Counted from the first letter of the stretch, positions 27,249-35,927 are shown. The stretch is 42,083 nt of DNA from Sphingobium phenoxybenzoativorans (GCF_001757355.1 NZ_MINO01000033.1:1-42083), one strand, 5' to 3'. The notes: generated from the sequence alone by a model not told the origin. Numbers and translations are program-made.

Positions 27249-28172
27249 ATGCGGATTGCCATGACCGGCGCGACGGGATTCGTCGGCGCCGCCACGCTTG
27301 ACCTTGCTTTGTCGCGCGGCTTCACCGTCAACGCCCTCACCCGCCGTCCGCAGCCTGCGCGCAAGGGCGTGACGTGGATAGCGGGCGCGCTGGGCGATGC
27401 GGACAGTCTGGACCGGCTGGTCGCGGACGCCGACGCCGTGCTGCACATTGCGGGCGTAGTGAACGCGCATAACCGGCAGGGTTTCATCGACGGCAACGTC
27501 AAGGGCACGATGTTCCTGGTCGACGCCATCCGTCGCGGCGCCGTCCGCCGCATGGTGCATGTCTCCTCGCTCGCCGCGCGGGAGCCGGAGCTGTCGAGCT
27601 ATGGCTGGTCGAAGGAGCTTGCCGAACGGCATGTGATGGCCGGTGGCCTCGACTGGACCATCGTCCGCCCGCCGGCCATTTACGGCCCCGGCGATCAGGA
27701 AATGCTGGAGCTGTTCCGCATGGCCTCGCGCGGGCTGATGGTCTTGCCGCCCGATGGCAGGCTGTCGGTGATCGAGGTGCATGACCTCGCCCATCTCCTC
27801 CTCGCCTTGTGCGAGGACCGGTCGGACAGCGTCGCCCAAATTTATGAGGTCGATGACGGCACGCCCGGCGGGTGGAGCCATGCCGATTTCGGCAGGGCCG
27901 TCGGCAAGGCTGTCGGCCGCGAGGATGTCCGCACGCTCGCCGCGCCGCGCTGGCTGCTCAACACCGCCGCGCGCGCGGACGGCCTGTTCCGTGGGAAGGG
28001 CGCAAAGCTCACGACCGACCGGGTCAGCTACTTCTGTCATCCCGATTGGGTCTCCAATCCGTCCATGCGCGTGCCGCCCGCCATCTGGCAGCCGGTGGTG
28101 GGCATGCCCGCAGGCCTCTCCAACACAGTGAAGGCCTATCGCGCAAAGGGGTGGCTGAAGGCCGCAAGCTGA
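27249..28172 (+). CDS. cerR: Extended SDR oxidoreductase, ceramide reductase (CerR) candidate
   Basis: A 307-residue NAD(P)-dependent extended short-chain dehydrogenase. It has the Rossmann motif TGATGFVG at residues 6-13, Ser106/Ser107 (VHVSSLAA) and the catalytic YxxxK as Tyr118-Lys122 (SSYGWSKE). In Caulobacter a homologous epimerase-like protein next to acp and spt, CerR, reduces the 3-keto group during ceramide synthesis; the same neighbours follow here. Assignment is by context and family. CerR of Caulobacter is reported to be periplasmic, but no signal peptide is seen here. ATG 27249 is chosen; a TTG at 27234 overlapping the proB stop (TTGA) and a GTG at 27240 are alternatives. Confidence 0.75.
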   Translation: MRIAMTGATGFVGAATLDLALSRGFTVNALTRRPQPARKGVTWIAGALGDADSLDRLVADADAVLHIAGVVNAHNRQGFIDGNVKGTMFLVDAIRRGAVRRMVHVSSLAAREPELSSYGWSKELAERHVMAGGLDWTIVRPPAIYGPGDQEMLELFRMASRGLMVLPPDGRLSVIEVHDLAHLLLALCEDRSDSVAQIYEVDDGTPGGWSHADFGRAVGKAVGREDVRTLAAPRWLLNTAARADGLFRGKGAKLTTDRVSYFCHPDWVSNPSMRVPPAIWQPVVGMPAGLSNTVKAYRAKGWLKAAS

Positions 28173-28327
28173 CCCCCGCGCCATCGCCTGGCCGGACACA
28201 GTGGGGCTACACGGGCACATTAGGGCTAGAAGCTGCCCGATTGCGGCCTTATTCGCTTGCCAAAGCATATGCCGCAGGAGCAGACACCACGGCCTGTTTT
28301 CGCCGCACTACCCATCGGGACATGATA

Positions 28328-28573
28328 ATGACGGATCGCCAGAACATATTCGACAGCGTCACGGCGCAGATCGCCCCCTTCAACAAGAAGGAGATCGCGC
28401 TTACCGAAACCACGACTTTTGCGGGCGACCTGGAGTGGGACAGCCTGACCGTCATGGATTTCGTCGCCGCGATCGAGGATGAGTTCGACATCATCATCAC
28501 CATGAACATGCAGGCGGAGATCGAGACGGTGGGCCAGCTCGTCGATGCAGTCGCCAAGCTTAAGACCACTTGA
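28328..28573 (+). CDS. Dedicated acyl carrier protein of sphingolipid synthesis
   Basis: An 81-residue acidic carrier protein. The phosphopantetheine attachment serine is Ser39 in EWDSLTVMDFVAAIEDEF, a DSL motif with the usual flanking acidic helix. In Caulobacter the matching small ACP between cerR and spt is required for ceramide synthesis and supplies the acyl chain. ATG 28328 is preferred over 28322 because GGGA lies seven bases before it. The gap to spt (28574-28719) is filled by a long palindromic repeat. An acyl-ACP synthetase gene, which accompanies this set in Caulobacter, is not in the window. Confidence 0.88.
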   Translation: MTDRQNIFDSVTAQIAPFNKKEIALTETTTFAGDLEWDSLTVMDFVAAIEDEFDIIITMNMQAEIETVGQLVDAVAKLKTT

Positions 28574-28585
28574 ATGAATTAACCA

Positions 28586-28703
28586 CCGTTCGTCCTGAGT
28601 AGCCGCTGAGCTTGTCGAAGCGGCGTATCGAAGGACCGGAACTGAGCGCGAATGCTTCGATACGAGCCTTCGACTTCGCTCAGTCTCTACTCAGCACGAA
28701 CGG
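28586..28703. repeat. Long inverted repeat between acp and spt
   Basis: It begins CCGTTCG and ends CGAACGG, and contains GAGCTTGTCGAAG plus further inverted arms (CGTATCGAAG at 28624-28633 against CTTCGATACG at 28655-28664). It is a longer, 118-base variant of the repeat at 24332 and 32946. It ends 16 bases before the spt ATG, so in mRNA it would form a large hairpin just upstream of the spt ribosome-binding site. Confidence 0.8.
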
Positions 28704-28719
28704 GTTAAGGGATGTGAGA

Positions 28720-29982
28720 ATGACCGAAGCCGCCGCCACCGCCCATAATGCCCGCACCCCCGCCGAAGTGCTGGATGCGCGCGACCTGTTCTCCAAATTC
28801 GATCCGCTGATCGCCGAGCGCGAAGCGCTGCTGGCGACTGGCGTGCGCGATCCCTTCGCCATCGTCATGGACGAGGTGAAGTCGCCGACGCAGGCGGTCA
28901 TCAAGGGCAAGGACACCATCCTGCTCGGCACCTATAATTATATGGGCATGACCTTCGACCCGGATGTCGTCGCCGCGGGCAAGAAGGCGCTGGATGAATT
29001 CGGCGCGGGCACCACCGGCAGCCGCGTCCTCAACGGCACCTATCAGGGGCATAAGGAAGTCGAGGACGCGCTCAAGGAATTTTACGGCACCTCGTCGGCC
29101 ATGGTGTTCTCCACCGGCTATCAAGCCAATCTGGGCATGATCTCCACCCTGGCGGGCAAGGGCGATTATGTCATTCTGGACGCCGACAGCCACGCCTCCA
29201 TCTATGACGGCTGCTTCCTGGGCGATGCGGAGATCGTCCGTTTCCGCCACAACAGCGTCGAGGATCTGGACAAGCGCCTCGGCCGCCTGCCCGCCGACGC
29301 GCTGAAGCTGGTGGTGCTGGAGGGCGTCTATTCGATGCTCGGCGACGTCGCCCCGCTGCCCGACATGGTGGCCGCCGTCCGCAAGCACGCCAACTGCATG
29401 ATTTTGGTCGATGAAGCGCATGGCATGGGCTTCTTCGGTCCCAACGGACGCGGCGTCTATGAGGAGCAGGGCGTAGAAAAAGATGTCGACTTCATCGTTG
29501 GCACCTTCTCCAAGTCGGTCGGCACGGTCGGCGGCTTCTGCGTGTCGAACCATCCGAAGTTTGAGGTGATGCGCCTCGTCTGCCGTCCCTATGTGTTCAC
29601 CGCCTCGCTGCCGCCCAGCGTCGTCGCCACCGCCGCGACGTCGATCCGCAAGCTGATGCATGCGGGCGAGAAGCGCGCGCATCTGTGGAAGAACAGCCAG
29701 CGTCTGCACAAGGGGCTGACCGATCTCGGCTTCACGCTCGGCACGAAAACGCCGCAGTCCGCGATCATCGCCGTGATCCTGACGGACCAGATGCAGGCCG
29801 TCGCCATCTGGCAGGCGCTGCTGGAACTGGGCCTCTATGTGAACATGGCGCGGCCCCCGGCCACGCCAGCCGGCACATTCCTGCTGCGCTGCTCGCTTTG
29901 TGCGGAGCATTCGGACGAGCAAGTAACTCAAATCATTGGCATGTTCGAGGCGGCGGGCAAGGCGGTCGGCGCCATCGCCTGA
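28720..29982 (+). CDS. spt: Serine palmitoyltransferase
   Basis: A 420-residue PLP enzyme, the same length as the Sphingomonas paucimobilis enzyme as I recall it. It condenses L-serine with palmitoyl-CoA or -ACP to 3-ketosphinganine, the first step of sphingolipid synthesis, as a soluble homodimer. Lys265 in GTFSKSVGTVGG forms the PLP aldimine; His158 (DADSHASIYD) stacks on the cofactor; Asp231 and His234 (DEAHGMG) hold the ring nitrogen and phenol side. GTYNYMGM near the start and RPPATPAGTFLLR near the end match the family. AAGGGA before ATG 28720 supports the start. It is third in cerR-acp-spt. Confidence 0.97.
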   Translation: MTEAAATAHNARTPAEVLDARDLFSKFDPLIAEREALLATGVRDPFAIVMDEVKSPTQAVIKGKDTILLGTYNYMGMTFDPDVVAAGKKALDEFGAGTTGSRVLNGTYQGHKEVEDALKEFYGTSSAMVFSTGYQANLGMISTLAGKGDYVILDADSHASIYDGCFLGDAEIVRFRHNSVEDLDKRLGRLPADALKLVVLEGVYSMLGDVAPLPDMVAAVRKHANCMILVDEAHGMGFFGPNGRGVYEEQGVEKDVDFIVGTFSKSVGTVGGFCVSNHPKFEVMRLVCRPYVFTASLPPSVVATAATSIRKLMHAGEKRAHLWKNSQRLHKGLTDLGFTLGTKTPQSAIIAVILTDQMQAVAIWQALLELGLYVNMARPPATPAGTFLLRCSLCAEHSDEQVTQIIGMFEAAGKAVGAIA

Positions 29983-30072
29983 TCGTTACGCTGGCGGCGA
30001 ATTGACTCTCGCCAGGGACGGAATGAAGGCTCTCCTTTCCCCGCGCGGCATTCTGGATTAGATTGCAAGCAG

Positions 30073-32070
30073 ATGGACAGGTTTTCGATCTTCGGCGATG
30101 AGGAGATTCCGGCATGGCTGGAAAGTCTTCAGCGCGCCCTGCCCTTCCTTCTCGGCATCCCGCTCATACTCGCGCTTGGCGCTCTGCTCTATATTGCGAG
30201 CACCGCGTCGAGCGAGCGCGACCAGGCGCTCAACCGGCAACGCCACAGCTATGAGGTGATCACCCTCGCCCGCCGTCTCGACGGATCGATGGCGAAGGCG
30301 GAAAGCAGCCTCGCCCGTTATGTCATCAGCCTTGATCCCGACACCGGACGCCTGTTCCAGTCGCAATGGCGCGGGGCCGGGGCGGAGCTGGATGCTCTGG
30401 CCTTCTCCACCCGCGATGATGAACATCAAAGGACGCTCGTCCGCCATTTGCGCATCGCTTATGCGGATCGCGGCAAGACGCTGAGCGAAATCGGCCTGCG
30501 CACCACCTATGATCAGCGGATGGGCGCGCTCGCCCAATTCCATGACGCGGGCCGCGCGGAAAATCTGCAGCGCATCAACAGCCTGCTCCGCGACGTGATC
30601 AATACCGAAAACGCCCGGCTGCGGGAGCGCAACGCCGCCGTCAGCCAGTCGAACAACCGCAATGAAAATCTCGCTTACACCTACCGGCTTGTCGGCCTGG
30701 TGCTGGTTGTGGGCGGCCTGTTTGCGGCATGGGCGGCGAATGCGGCGCTGAACGATCGCCGTTTCGCCCGGCGTCTCGCCGATTCCGAAGCGCAGCGGGC
30801 ATGGGGGCTGGAGGCGGCCGTCGCCGCGCGCACCGCGGAGCTTCAGGACGCCAACCGCATGCTGCATCAGGAGGCGCTGGACCGCGCCGCCGCCGAGGAA
30901 AGCCTGCGCCAGATGCAGAAGATGGAGGCGGTGGGCCAGTTGACCGGCGGCATCGCGCACGACTTCAACAATATGCTGGCGGTGGTCGTCGGCGGGCTGG
31001 AACTGGCCCGGCGCAAGCTGCGCGAAGAACCGGCGGATGCGGAACGGCATATCGACAATGCGATGGAGGGCGCCAATCGCGCCTCCGCCCTGACCCGCCG
31101 CCTGCTCGCCTTCGCCCGGTCCGAACCGCTGCTGCCCTCGGCCGTCAGCGCGGACAAACTGATCACTGGCATGGTCGACCTGATCGACCGCACGATCGGC
31201 GACCAGATCCGCGTCGAACTGCATAAGGATGCGGGCGGCTGGGCGATCTTCGTCGACCGCCACCAGATGGAAAACGCCATCCTCAACCTGTGCGTCAACG
31301 CGCGCGATGCAATGGAGGGGCGCGGCGTCCTCACCATCTCGACCAGCCGCGCGACATTGACCGAAGGCGAGATCGGGGAGTGTCCGGAGGGCGACTATGT
31401 GCTGCTCTCCGTTGGCGATTCCGGCTGCGGCATGACGCCCGAAGTGCTGGCCCGCGTGTTCGAACCCTTCTTCACCACCAAGCCGATCGGCAAGGGCACC
31501 GGCCTTGGCCTGTCCCAGATTTTCGGTTTCGTGCGCCAGTGTCAGGGCGAGATTCGCATATTGTCGCAGCCCGGCCAGGGCACGCAGGTTCAGCTATTCC
31601 TGCCCCGCCGCATCGTGGAGGGAGAGGGCAGCGCGCCCGTCACCCTGTCGCCCGCCGAAGCGGAAACCACGGATCAACCGCCGACCCGCATCCTGGTGGT
31701 GGAGGATGATCCCCGCGTGCTGGCGCAGACCATCGATGCGCTGGCGGAACTGGGCCATCTGCCCATCGGCTGCGACCATCCCGCCAACGCCGCGGGCATG
31801 CTGGCCAAGCATCGCGACATCGGCCTTGTCATTACCGACGTGCTGATGCCGGAAATGACCGGGCCGGAAATGGTGCGGCAATGGGCCGACGAGTTTCAGC
31901 ATCTGCCCGTCCTGTTCGTCACCGGCTATGCCGGCGATGTCGAGGACAGCGCGATGTTCCGGGGGCATCCGGTACTGCGCAAACCCTTCACCCTGGGCGG
32001 CCTGTCCGCCGCCATCAGTCAGGCGATCACCGGATCGCACCGCTCCGAAACAGCCGCGGCAGCAGAGTGA
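30073..32070 (+). CDS. Membrane-bound hybrid histidine kinase
   Basis: A 665-residue sensor kinase. Two membrane segments (about 22-44 and 204-225) enclose a helical periplasmic sensor domain of CHASE3-like character. A coiled coil (235-285) leads to the HisKA box with His296 (GGIAHDFNN). The ATPase domain has NLCVNARDAM (N box), GDSGCGM (G1), FEPFFTTK (F box) and GTGLGLS (G2). A C-terminal receiver has Asp545-Asp546 and the phospho-acceptor Asp589 (VITDVLMPE). No response regulator gene is adjacent, so phosphate output is unknown. Its place between spt and lipid-modifying genes suggests, without proof, sensing of the envelope. Its end overlaps the convergent neighbour by 44 bases. Confidence 0.93.
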   Translation: MDRFSIFGDEEIPAWLESLQRALPFLLGIPLILALGALLYIASTASSERDQALNRQRHSYEVITLARRLDGSMAKAESSLARYVISLDPDTGRLFQSQWRGAGAELDALAFSTRDDEHQRTLVRHLRIAYADRGKTLSEIGLRTTYDQRMGALAQFHDAGRAENLQRINSLLRDVINTENARLRERNAAVSQSNNRNENLAYTYRLVGLVLVVGGLFAAWAANAALNDRRFARRLADSEAQRAWGLEAAVAARTAELQDANRMLHQEALDRAAAEESLRQMQKMEAVGQLTGGIAHDFNNMLAVVVGGLELARRKLREEPADAERHIDNAMEGANRASALTRRLLAFARSEPLLPSAVSADKLITGMVDLIDRTIGDQIRVELHKDAGGWAIFVDRHQMENAILNLCVNARDAMEGRGVLTISTSRATLTEGEIGECPEGDYVLLSVGDSGCGMTPEVLARVFEPFFTTKPIGKGTGLGLSQIFGFVRQCQGEIRILSQPGQGTQVQLFLPRRIVEGEGSAPVTLSPAEAETTDQPPTRILVVEDDPRVLAQTIDALAELGHLPIGCDHPANAAGMLAKHRDIGLVITDVLMPEMTGPEMVRQWADEFQHLPVLFVTGYAGDVEDSAMFRGHPVLRKPFTLGGLSAAISQAITGSHRSETAAAAE

Positions 32071-32935
32071 TCGCACCCGCCAGCGGCCAGCGCCGCTGCC
32101 AGGGCTGGATGACGATCTTCGTCCCGGCGTGCCGGTTGATCTTCCAGGCGAGATAATCGATCCCCCCCGCGAAGGTGAAGCTGGCCTTGATGAGGCGCAG
32201 GACCACCGTTCGCTTCCCGCGCCGCTGCATTCTCCGCCATCCGGCGCGCGCGCCCTCGCGCGCTTCGCTTGAAGCAGCGCCGGGCGACTGTCCCGCGACC
32301 TCTCTGGCGGCCACGCCAAACCGGCGATAACGCTCCGGATCGGCATCGACAATCGACCCCGGTCGCGCAGCCCGTTCAGCGCGCAGTTCAGCGCCATAGG
32401 TCAGGGCGAAACCGGATCGCCAAACCGCCAGCGGATCAGCCTCAGCTTCGCCCGGCTCCATCGCCGGTTCCGTCAGCGCCACCAATGTCGGCGCGGCCTG
32501 CGCGACGGCGGCCTGCGCCATTGTCCGCGCGCGTTCGTCCGCCGCCCATATCAGGCGGCTGGGTTGCGCGAACCGCGCCCATACCGAGGGATCGGGCGCA
32601 CTGACGCTGCACAACCGCGCGAAATCCGCTTCGCTCAGCACCGCATATTTGGAGATCAGCCCTTCATGCTCGAAGGGAAAGACATTGGGCGGGATCAGCC
32701 GGTTTGCGCTGGCCAGCCAGCGCTTTCCGTAGGCCGCGCGATAGTCCGATACGATCAGGTAGAAATCGAGCATAAGCCCGTCGAGATTCTTCTCGCGCAG
32801 GCACGACCCGTAAAACAGCACCGCCCGCGCCGCACCGGGATATTGCGCCGCCAGCGCAGCCGCCATGGCGGCTGCGCGCGGATCGGCGGGTTCGGCAAGT
32901 TCGGCTGCGACGAGGGTTTGGATTGAAATTGCCAC
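32027..32935 (-). CDS. Nucleotidyltransferase-fold protein, TAM41-like, possibly in lipid headgroup activation
   Basis: A protein of about 302 residues. Near residues 42-62 it has FYGSCLREKNLDGLMLDFYLIV: a Gly-Ser followed by acidic residues (Asp52, Asp57) as in the polymerase-beta nucleotidyltransferase fold, closest by eye to TAM41/Mmp37-type phosphatidate cytidylyltransferases. The rest is not assignable; the C-terminus is basic with amphipathic stretches. GTG 32935 is chosen because GGAGG lies four bases before it; an upstream start at 32977 would read from a palindromic repeat. It follows the lipid-kinase gene on the same strand, so it may activate a phosphorylated ceramide. That is inference. 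Confidence 0.65.
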   Translation of the reverse strand: MAISIQTLVAAELAEPADPRAAAMAAALAAQYPGAARAVLFYGSCLREKNLDGLMLDFYLIVSDYRAAYGKRWLASANRLIPPNVFPFEHEGLISKYAVLSEADFARLCSVSAPDPSVWARFAQPSRLIWAADERARTMAQAAVAQAAPTLVALTEPAMEPGEAEADPLAVWRSGFALTYGAELRAERAARPGSIVDADPERYRRFGVAAREVAGQSPGAASSEAREGARAGWRRMQRRGKRTVVLRLIKASFTFAGGIDYLAWKINRHAGTKIVIQPWQRRWPLAGAITLLPRLFRSGAIR

Positions 32936-32945
32936 TGCCCCTCCA

Positions 32946-33023
32946 CCGTTCGGGCTGAGCTTGTCGAAGCCCTGCACTTTCTTGAAGAAAAAGACAGCCC
33001 TTCGACAAGCTCAGGGCGAACGG
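32946..33023. repeat. Inverted pair of the GAGCTTGTCGAAG palindromic repeat
   Basis: The left arm (32946-32971) contains CTGAGCTTGTCGAAG; the right arm (32997-33023) contains CTTCGACAAGCTCAG and ends CGAACGG. It fills the gap between the lipid-kinase stop and the nucleotidyltransferase start, where it could tune their relative expression. Confidence 0.85.
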
Positions 33024-33039
33024 AAAAGAAGATGATCGC

Positions 33040-34008
33040 TTATGCCGCCAACCGCAAAAACGGCACCGGCGTCGTCGACCGCAGCACGATGGGATAGCCC
33101 TCATTCGCCTCGAACAGTTCGCCGTCCAGGATCACGCTGCTGCGGTCGCCCTCGATGCGGATGGTGTCGCCCTGTTCCAGATGGATGCCCTGCATGCGCC
33201 GCGTACCGAACCGGCCGGACAGGATAGCAAAGACGGCGCGGAACAGCGCCGGTCCATTCTGGTCGACGGCCATCAGCTTCATGCTGCCCCGCGCCTCCTC
33301 GGTCGTTCGCGCGCCGAGCAGAAGCCGTTCCAGCGTCGTCACGATCAGCACCGTGAAGCGCCCGGCAAGCTGCCCCTCGCGGATCAGCGAGATCGACACC
33401 GGCCGGGTCGCGGGCGGCATATATTTGCCCCGGATGCCGAACAGCAGCGACAGCACCACGGCAATCGCCGTCAGCACATGGCTGACCGTATTGGACAGGC
33501 CCAGCGGGTAAATCTTGTTGCGGCAATAGAGGATATAATCGGCCAGGCCCGCCCCGCCCAGGAACATGCCCAGCACCGGGCGGCTTCCCGCCTGCCCGTC
33601 GGTCAGCGCGATCAGTTCGCGCGCCACCACATGCTTGTCGAGGCCGGTCTTGGCGATATCGACGATCCGCTCCAGCGCCTTGATCGGATCGCCATGAATG
33701 CCCAGGTCCAGCGCGATCAGATTGGTCTTGCCGTTGGGCAGCACTGCGATCGGCGGCACCTTGTCGGTGAAATGTTCGCCCTGATACAGTTCGGTCAGCG
33801 CCGCCTGCACCGTGCCGTCGCCGCCATTGATGACGATGACGGACGGTTCGACGCGGGCGATGGTCTGCAGCGCCCGGCCGATCTGGTCGACATGCTCCAC
33901 CTCATAATGGAAGATGTCGGGATTATTGGCGCAGAATGTGCGGACGCGCGGCAGCGACTGCCGGTTGCCGGTTGACTTGGGATTGGACAGGAGCGCCACG
34001 CAGACCAT
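33040..34008 (-). CDS. cpgB: Lipid kinase of the DAGK/sphingosine-kinase family, ceramide kinase (CpgB) candidate
   Basis: A 322-residue lipid kinase. The diacylglycerol-kinase catalytic domain begins ALLSNPKSTGN at residues 5-15 and has the nucleotide motif NGGDGT (61-66) and VLPNGKTNLIA. The central region includes a hydrophobic stretch (VLTAIAVVLSLLFGI) that may touch the membrane. In Caulobacter a kinase of this type beside the sphingolipid genes, CpgB, phosphorylates ceramide. The location here supports the same role; diacylglycerol or sphinganine kinase is the alternative. It lies 21 bases after the DUF2141 gene. Confidence 0.72.
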   Translation of the reverse strand: MVCVALLSNPKSTGNRQSLPRVRTFCANNPDIFHYEVEHVDQIGRALQTIARVEPSVIVINGGDGTVQAALTELYQGEHFTDKVPPIAVLPNGKTNLIALDLGIHGDPIKALERIVDIAKTGLDKHVVARELIALTDGQAGSRPVLGMFLGGAGLADYILYCRNKIYPLGLSNTVSHVLTAIAVVLSLLFGIRGKYMPPATRPVSISLIREGQLAGRFTVLIVTTLERLLLGARTTEEARGSMKLMAVDQNGPALFRAVFAILSGRFGTRRMQGIHLEQGDTIRIEGDRSSVILDGELFEANEGYPIVLRSTTPVPFLRLAA

Positions 34009-34029
34009 ATTCTTGCCGCAATCCTCCCG

Positions 34030-34566
34030 TCAGGCGCCGATGGGCTTGAAGCTCAAGCCCTGCACATAGTTGAGTACGACCTTGACCTCCGCCGTCGATC
34101 CGCCGACCGAGAATTTGGTCTTGTTGAGGTCGGGCTTCCGCTTGAAGGCGAGGTCCATCAGGCTCATCTGCGGATTGCCGGAAAAGCCGCCGCCGTCGCT
34201 CTTGCTGCTGCCCTCGCCCTTGCCCTCGACATAATGGCGGACATAGAGCGCGTAATTGCCCGGCTTCGGCACGGATACGCAGACATTCATCGCGCCCGCC
34301 TTCGTCACCGGCAGCTCGATTCGCTCGACATACTGCTTTTTCTCAAGGAACGTCTTGGGATTGGCTTCGTATAGCTGGACACGCAGCAGGCCGGATCGCG
34401 ACTTGAATCCCTCGACATGGACCAGCACGGCCGACCCATTGCTCTCGCAAGCCTCAGCCTGCGGGCCAAGCGCCGCTGCGCCAGCGACCGCAGGCGCGCC
34501 AGCCAGCACGAACGCCGCAGAAGCTGCGAGCGCCGCCAGTTTCGGCAGACCTGGAAAATTCGACAT
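34030..34566 (-). CDS. Exported DUF2141 protein
   Basis: A 178-residue protein with a Sec signal peptide (LAALAASAAFVLAGAPAVAGA) and a DUF2141 beta-sandwich: VLVHVEGFKSRSGLLRVQLYEA, then MNVCVSVPKPGNYALYVRHYVEGKG. The mature part has two Cys that could form a disulfide. The ATG at 34566 has AGGAGAG upstream; the longer frame to 34683 is an artefact. Function of DUF2141 is unknown. Being first gene of the unit with the lipid kinase and nucleotidyltransferase, it may assist the product lipid in the periplasm. It is divergent from lptF with a gap of 137 bases. Confidence 0.85.
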   Translation of the reverse strand: MSNFPGLPKLAALAASAAFVLAGAPAVAGAAALGPQAEACESNGSAVLVHVEGFKSRSGLLRVQLYEANPKTFLEKKQYVERIELPVTKAGAMNVCVSVPKPGNYALYVRHYVEGKGEGSSKSDGGGFSGNPQMSLMDLAFKRKPDLNKTKFSVGGSTAEVKVVLNYVQGLSFKPIGA

Positions 34567-34703
34567 GACCAACACTCTCCTGGAAGCTATAGCCCGCCCG
34601 GCATGGCGTTTTTCCACACCGGCGCGAGCGAGCCCCTGTTCGCCCCGTGCTGTTGATATGGAAGGGGTTTGCGGCCAAAACATGGTGATGGGACGACCAC
34701 ATA

Positions 34704-35912
34704 TTGAAATTCCTGACCGCCACTGACCGCTACATCGCCCGGCTGATCGCCGTTCCCCTCATCGGTACGCTGGTGATCTCCGCCATGCTGCTGGTGCTGG
34801 ACAAGATGCTGCGCCTGTTCGATTTCGTCGCGGCGGAGGGCGGCCCGGTCAGCGTCGTGTGGCGCATGCTGGCCAACATGCTGCCGGAATATCTCTCGCT
34901 CGGCATTCCGATCGGCCTGATGCTGGGCATATTGCTGGCCTTCCGCAAGCTGGCCCTGTCGTCGGAACTGGACGTGTTCCGCGCCGTCGGCCTGTCCTAC
35001 GGCCGCCTGCTGCGCGTGCCCTATATGTACGCCATCGCCCTGGCGCTGGTGAATCTCGCTATCGTGGGCTTCGTCCAGCCCTATGCCCGCTATGCCTATG
35101 AAGGGTTGCGCTTCGAACTGCGGTCGGGCGCGCTGGGCGCATCGATCAAGGTCGGCGAGTTCACGAATCTGGGCAAGAAGATGACGATGCGGATCGAACA
35201 GAGCCGCGATGCCGGCCGCAATCTTCAGGGCATTTTTGTGCGCGCCAATGGCAAGGACGGGCAGACGCTGGCCGTCACCGCCGCGCAGGGCACCTTCCTT
35301 GCGACCGACGATCCGGACACGATCATCTTCCGCCTGCACAATGGCGTGCTGGTCCATGACGATCCCAAATATAAGACGCCCCGCATCCTCAGCTTCTCCA
35401 GCCACGACCTGCCCATCGACCTGCCGCAGATCGAGAATTTCCGCGGCCGCGGCGATGCCGACCGGGAACTGACGATCCCGGAACTGGTGCGCGTGGGCAA
35501 GGCGCCGGAATCCAGCCCCGCCCTGCGCGCGGAGGTCCGCGCCAATTTCCATTTCCGGCTGGTGGAGGTGGCGATGATGCTGCTGCTGCCGCTCGCCGCG
35601 CTCGCCTTCGCCATCCCGCCCAAGCGGTCGACATCGGCGCTGGGCGTGTTCCTCTCGATCGTGTTCATCGTGACCTATCACAAGATCAACGAATATGGCG
35701 AAGCCGTGGGCGCGCTGGGCCGGATCAATCCGATCTTCGCCCTGTGGGTGCCCTTCTGCGCCGTCGCCGCACTGATCCTGTGGATGTATCATGTGGTCGC
35801 CCACCGGCCGGGCGGCCAGCCGATCGGCGCGCTGGAATATGCCTTCGCCAAGATCGGCGGACGGGTCGCCAAATTCTTCCGCTTCGGCCGCAAGCCGGCG
35901 CAGGCGGCCTAG
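34704..35912 (+). CDS. lptF: LptF-like permease (YjgP/YjgQ family)
   Basis: A 402-residue inner-membrane protein. Six helices are arranged three before and three after a periplasmic jellyroll domain (about residues 130-270). The family pattern LPEYLSLGIPIGLMLGILLAFRKLALSSELDVFRAVGLS is evident. LptF with LptG forms the permease that extracts lipid from the inner membrane for the Lpt bridge. Only a TTG fits as start (34704); an in-frame stop lies at 34686. The tail after the last helix is about 35 residues longer than usual. It is followed by lptG and a ceramide-synthase candidate, not by lptD, which suggests a sphingolipid cargo. Confidence 0.9.
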   Translation: MKFLTATDRYIARLIAVPLIGTLVISAMLLVLDKMLRLFDFVAAEGGPVSVVWRMLANMLPEYLSLGIPIGLMLGILLAFRKLALSSELDVFRAVGLSYGRLLRVPYMYAIALALVNLAIVGFVQPYARYAYEGLRFELRSGALGASIKVGEFTNLGKKMTMRIEQSRDAGRNLQGIFVRANGKDGQTLAVTAAQGTFLATDDPDTIIFRLHNGVLVHDDPKYKTPRILSFSSHDLPIDLPQIENFRGRGDADRELTIPELVRVGKAPESSPALRAEVRANFHFRLVEVAMMLLLPLAALAFAIPPKRSTSALGVFLSIVFIVTYHKINEYGEAVGALGRINPIFALWVPFCAVAALILWMYHVVAHRPGGQPIGALEYAFAKIGGRVAKFFRFGRKPAQAA

Positions 35913-35927
35913 GGGGGCGGATAAGGC

